Shown one piece after another: positions 35,682-38,111 of a stretch of 38,111 nt of DNA. The stretch is from Bacillota bacterium (GTDB lineage Bacteria > Actinomycetota > Aquicultoria > Aquicultorales > Aquicultoraceae). A program made the translations under genes and the position numbers. The DNA is taken from NCBI GenBank assembly GCA_023511485.1, contig JAIMBH010000024.1, positions 1 through 38,111 of the forward strand, given 5' to 3'. Numbering within the stretch: the stretch's first letter is position 1; each line of letters begins with the position of its first letter. The notes beneath the pieces were generated by a model. The model saw only the letters and a program-made list of their open reading frames with translations. It was not told where the DNA came from and made no database searches.

Positions 35682-35743
35682 AATTGTGAACCAATATTTG
35701 TAGTAGGGTTTACAATATCTCTTTTAAACCTTTATAGATATTT

Positions 35744-35820
35744 ATAGCTGCCAGTTATCAGCTTTTTATTATCGGCTCTTCTTTATTTACCGACAGTGAT
35801 AGCTGATGGCTGACAGCTAT
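35744..35820. repeat. Long imperfect palindrome between yaaA and recF
   Basis: Arms 35744-35763 and 35801-35820 match as inverted copies at 17 of 20 positions, and the three differences are transitions, so G-U or A-C pairs would form in RNA. An inner TCGG/CCGA stem adds a second hairpin. The yaaA stop codon lies within the right arm. It could be a REP-like element, a processing site or a weak terminator. Confidence 0.6.
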
Positions 35821-36026
35821 TTAATCTTTACTTCCAGCGAGACGCCGTCTATTGTCACGACATCCCCTTCTTTTAGTTTATAGGACCTTCTTTTTTCAAT
35901 CCTATTATTAACCTTTACTTCACCGTTTTGTATTTTTATCTTCGCCTCGCCACCGGTTGAAACCAAGCCTGAAAATTTCAGAAGCTGGTCAAGCTGTGTT
36001 CCCGGCCTTACAACTATATTTCTCAC
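35817..36026 (-). CDS. yaaA: S4-domain RNA-binding protein (YaaA family)
   Basis: This small S4 protein of 69 residues is encoded between dnaN and recF, as yaaA is in Bacillus and clostridia. The S4 alpha-L fold pattern is clear: QLDQLLKFSGLVSTGGEAK, then IQNGEVKVNNRIEKRRSYKL and EGDVVTIDG. A role in RNA or ribosome binding is presumed for the family. The start is GTG 36024-36026, 5 bp after the dnaN stop, with AGGAT nearby, so it is probably cotranscribed with dnaN. The stop codon lies inside a long palindrome. Confidence 0.9.
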   Translation of the reverse strand: MRNIVVRPGTQLDQLLKFSGLVSTGGEAKIKIQNGEVKVNNRIEKRRSYKLKEGDVVTIDGVSLEVKIK

Positions 36027-36031
36027 AAATC

Positions 36032-37126
36032 CTATCCTATTCTTACCGGCATAGCCAGGTATAAGAAATCTTGCGCGACAGCTGGTCTTATGATACCCGG
36101 CTTAAGAGGACTGTTTAATTCTAAAAAAACCTCTTCTTCATTAATAGAACTTAAACCATCGATCAGATATTGGGCGTTGAAGGCTACCTCCATCTCTCCA
36201 CCACTTGCATTCGCATCGATATATTCAAGCGCTGAGCCAACATCAGCGGTCATTGCAGATACCTGAATCTTTTTTTCTTCTACCTTTATTTTAACTAAAG
36301 CGTTATTATGGGCCAACAATGAAACTCTCTTAAGAGCAGATATCATTCTATCTCTATTTAATTTTACCCTTATATCGCAGCTATCTGGCAGCAACTGCTT
36401 GTATGGAGGAAAATTTCCTTCGATAAGTCTTGAGACAATCGCCACGTTTCCAAAACTAAAATATATCTGGTTTTTTGTAAGACCTATCTCAATAGCTTCA
36501 TCGCCGCAAATCCTTGCGACTTCATCCATACACCTTGCTGGAATAATTACATTGATATCGTCAGCCAGGCCTTCTACTGAAGATTCATGCACTGCAAGAC
36601 GGTAGCTATCGGTTGTAACCATTGTCAACCTACCTTTATCAATGGTTAACAAAATTCCGCAAAGCACTGGCCTTGTTTCATCTTTTGAAACTGCTTTTAT
36701 AACTTGCTTTACCGCTGCTGAAAATTTTTTACCACCAATAGTTATTTTTTTCTCTGAATCAAGCTCTGGAAACCTCGGGAAATCATCAACAGGATAGGTA
36801 TTTATGTCAAAAGATGCAGAACCGCAAGATAATTTTACGCTACCGCTTTTTGCGTCGCTATAGATATCGACTTTAGCATCGGGGAGATTTTTTACAATAT
36901 CACTTACCAATCTAGCTGGAATTACAACCGGGGTATCGTCTTTTATTTCAACTGCCAGACGGTACTTTATAGACAGTTCAAGGTCAGTTGAGCAAAGTTC
37001 AACATGACCATTGTCGATATTAAATAATATCCCAGATAGAATAGGAAGTATACTTTTTGCCGATACCGCTCTTTGGACAATTTGTAGGGCAGAATTAAGA
37101 TCGCTTTGAGTAAAGCTTATATTCAC
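36032..37126 (-). CDS. dnaN: DNA polymerase III beta subunit (sliding clamp)
   Basis: This is the ring-shaped processivity clamp of the replicase. The 364-residue protein shows the threefold repeated clamp fold: N-terminal QSDLNSALQIVQRAVSAKSI, ELSIKYRLAVE in domain 1, TRPVLCGILLTI and TTDSYRLAVHE in domain 2, and the C-terminal YLAMPVRI end that forms part of the protein-binding pocket. GTG 37124-37126 has a perfect AAAGGAGG 5-6 bp upstream. Its own promoter seems to lie in the dnaA-dnaN spacer. Confidence 0.98.
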   Translation of the reverse strand: MNISFTQSDLNSALQIVQRAVSAKSILPILSGILFNIDNGHVELCSTDLELSIKYRLAVEIKDDTPVVIPARLVSDIVKNLPDAKVDIYSDAKSGSVKLSCGSASFDINTYPVDDFPRFPELDSEKKITIGGKKFSAAVKQVIKAVSKDETRPVLCGILLTIDKGRLTMVTTDSYRLAVHESSVEGLADDINVIIPARCMDEVARICGDEAIEIGLTKNQIYFSFGNVAIVSRLIEGNFPPYKQLLPDSCDIRVKLNRDRMISALKRVSLLAHNNALVKIKVEEKKIQVSAMTADVGSALEYIDANASGGEMEVAFNAQYLIDGLSSINEEEVFLELNSPLKPGIIRPAVAQDFLYLAMPVRIG

Positions 37127-37163
37127 TTGAGCCTCCTTTTGCTCTTTATATTAAATAAAGAAA

Positions 37164-37192
37164 TGTATAGTAGTAATAGTAGGCGTTGTAAA
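37164..37192 (-). promoter_or_regulatory. Candidate sigma-70 promoter for dnaN
   Basis: On the minus strand TTTACA (plus 37187-37192) and TATACA (plus 37164-37169) are spaced 17 bp apart. An overlapping second choice uses an upstream TTTACA with TATTAC, also at 17 bp. Start would be near 37157, about 30 nt before the dnaN start codon. Confidence 0.45.
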
Positions 37193-37247
37193 ATCTGTAA
37201 AAAATCGCTGTTAGCACATATAAAACGATGAATAAACTTGTTAATTA

Positions 37248-37264
37248 ACAGCTTTAAAAGCTGT
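37248..37264 (-). other. Small hairpin after dnaA
   Basis: acagctt (37248-37254) pairs with aagctgt (37258-37264) around 3 nt. On the minus strand TTAATTAAC follows, so it may be a weak dnaA terminator. A TGTTAATTAACA palindrome overlaps it. The 194-bp dnaA-dnaN spacer shows no TTATCCACA-type DnaA box. Confidence 0.3.
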
Positions 37265-37320
37265 GTAAAACTTTTAATAAATAAGCGATAAACATTTACT
37301 AACAGGGTTATTAACAGCTT

Positions 37321-38111
37321 TTAGGTCTTTTGTTTAATACGGTTTGTTAATTCCTGGACCTGATTATAGACCTCTCTTTGAGTATTTATGATTTTACCGA
37401 TTTTTGAATTTGCGTACATGACGGTAGTGTGGTCGCGTCCACCAAACTCCTCGCCTATCTTTGGAAGACTGAGGTCTGTAAGTTCTCTTGCTAAATACAT
37501 TGCTATTTGTCTTGGATATACAACCGATTGAGACCTTTTATTGCCGATAAGCTGAGATTTAGATATATTAAAGTACCGGCAGACTTCGGACTGTATAGCT
37601 TGGATAGAAATTGGACGGCTAGCTCTATCCGGGAAGATATCTTTTAATACGTCTTCGGCTACAGAAAGGGTTATTGGCACCTTATTTAGAGATGAAAAAG
37701 CGACAACACGAATAAGAGCACCCTCGAGCTCACGGATGTTTGATTGGATCCGTGAGGCAATAAACTCAAGAACATCTTTAGGTATAGTTATTTTGTCTAA
37801 CTGGGCTTTCTTATCTAAAATAGCAATGCGTGTTTCAAGGTCAGGCGGTTGTATATCGGTGATTAAACCCCACTCAAATCTTGACCTCAACCTGTCTTCA
37901 AGGGTTGATATATCTTTTGGCGGCCGGTCGCTTGAGAGAACAATTTGTTTGTTAGCTTCATAAAGCGTGTTAAACGTGTGGAAAAATTCCTCTTGTGTCC
38001 CTTCTTTATTTTCGAGGAATTGGATATCATCGACGAGCAGTACATCATTATGGCGGTAGCGCTTTTTAAATCCGGCAATTTTATCTTTATCACGGATGGA
38101 ATTTATAAAGT
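37321..38111 (-). CDS. dnaA: Chromosomal replication initiator DnaA (C-terminal part)
   Basis: DnaA binds origin boxes and opens the duplex for helicase loading. Only about 262 residues are in the window; the frame runs open to the right edge, so the N-terminal domains and Walker A are outside. Visible are Walker [16 protein letters not shown], sensor [26 protein letters not shown] with the arginine finger region, [13 protein letters not shown], and domain IV with the DnaA signature [15 protein letters not shown] near the C terminus. Apparent shorter frames inside (for example 37887-38093) are shadows; the gene shows no frameshift here. The next gene is dnaN, the usual order at an origin. Confidence 0.97.
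   Translation of the reverse strand, partial: FINSIRDKDKIAGFKKRYRHNDVLLVDDIQFLENKEGTQEEFFHTFNTLYEANKQIVLSSDRPPKDISTLEDRLRSRFEWGLITDIQPPDLETRIAILDKKAQLDKITIPKDVLEFIASRIQSNIRELEGALIRVVAFSSLNKVPITLSVAEDVLKDIFPDRASRPISIQAIQSEVCRYFNISKSQLIGNKRSQSVVYPRQIAMYLARELTDLSLPKIGEEFGGRDHTTVMYANSKIGKIINTQREVYNQVQELTNRIKQKT

Noticed and set aside
37127-37320. Replication origin in the dnaA-dnaN spacer
   Set aside because: The spacer is AT-rich and has a TGTTAATTAACA palindrome, but no TTATCCACA-type boxes are visible. The origin more likely lies beyond dnaA, outside the window, or uses boxes that I cannot recognise.
37887-38093. Separate small gene or a frameshifted dnaA
   Set aside because: The true dnaA frame runs open through this stretch to the window edge and encodes Walker B and sensor I without interruption.

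Overview
The window runs from a large surface-polysaccharide locus into the replication/gyrase cluster that normally sits beside the bacterial origin. On the right the minus strand carries dnaA (cut by the window edge), dnaN, a yaaA-type S4 protein, recF, a DUF721/DciA protein, gyrB and gyrA. The DUF721 gene between recF and gyrB is an actinobacterial habit, while the S4 gene between dnaN and recF is more clostridial/bacillar. Together with moderate GC, a DUF151 bifunctional nuclease, a CpsB-type PHP phosphatase and a fused Wzz/BY-kinase, this suggests a Gram-positive-type lineage, perhaps a deep-branching Actinobacteriota or a neighbour. That placement is inference; there is no 16S gene here.

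Positions 361-21318, all plus strand, hold 19 glycan genes in two or three blocks. Block A (361-10804): membrane-bound CapD/PglF-type dehydratase, two Wzy/O-antigen-ligase-like polymerases, GT2, GT4, PglC-type phosphoglycosyl transferase, an ATP-grasp ligase overlapping a HAD hydrolase, and a DegT aminotransferase. Block B (10976-21318) starts behind its own extended -10 promoter: soluble CapD/PseB-type dehydratase, a UDP-sulfoquinovose synthase (SQD1/SqdB family), a GalE-like epimerase, a third Wzy-like protein, two methyltransferases, GT4, GT2, a second DegT aminotransferase and a second PglC-type transferase. Two priming enzymes, two dehydratase/aminotransferase sets and three polymerase candidates suggest at least two glycans. 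No Wzx flippase is present. The sulfoquinovose enzyme inside a glycan operon, with no recognisable sulfolipid synthase, is the most notable functional signal.

Positions 21423-24430 (minus) hold the control module: PHP-type tyrosine phosphatase, tRNA-Ile(GAU) with a strong terminator, and a Wzz/BY-kinase fusion with an unusual C-terminal hydrophobic segment. A leader of about 237 nt with two inverted-repeat domains precedes the kinase and is a candidate regulatory RNA.

Positions 24884-29401 hold housekeeping and accessory genes: bifunctional nuclease, an unknown 117-aa protein, an orphan STAS anti-sigma-factor antagonist behind a sigma-B-like promoter, endonuclease V, an unknown 82-aa protein, the RNA ligase RtcB and archease. 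Archease appears to be the last gene of a gyrB-gyrA-archease transcript and is separated from rtcB by an intrinsic terminator. Several palindromic elements lie between the replication genes.
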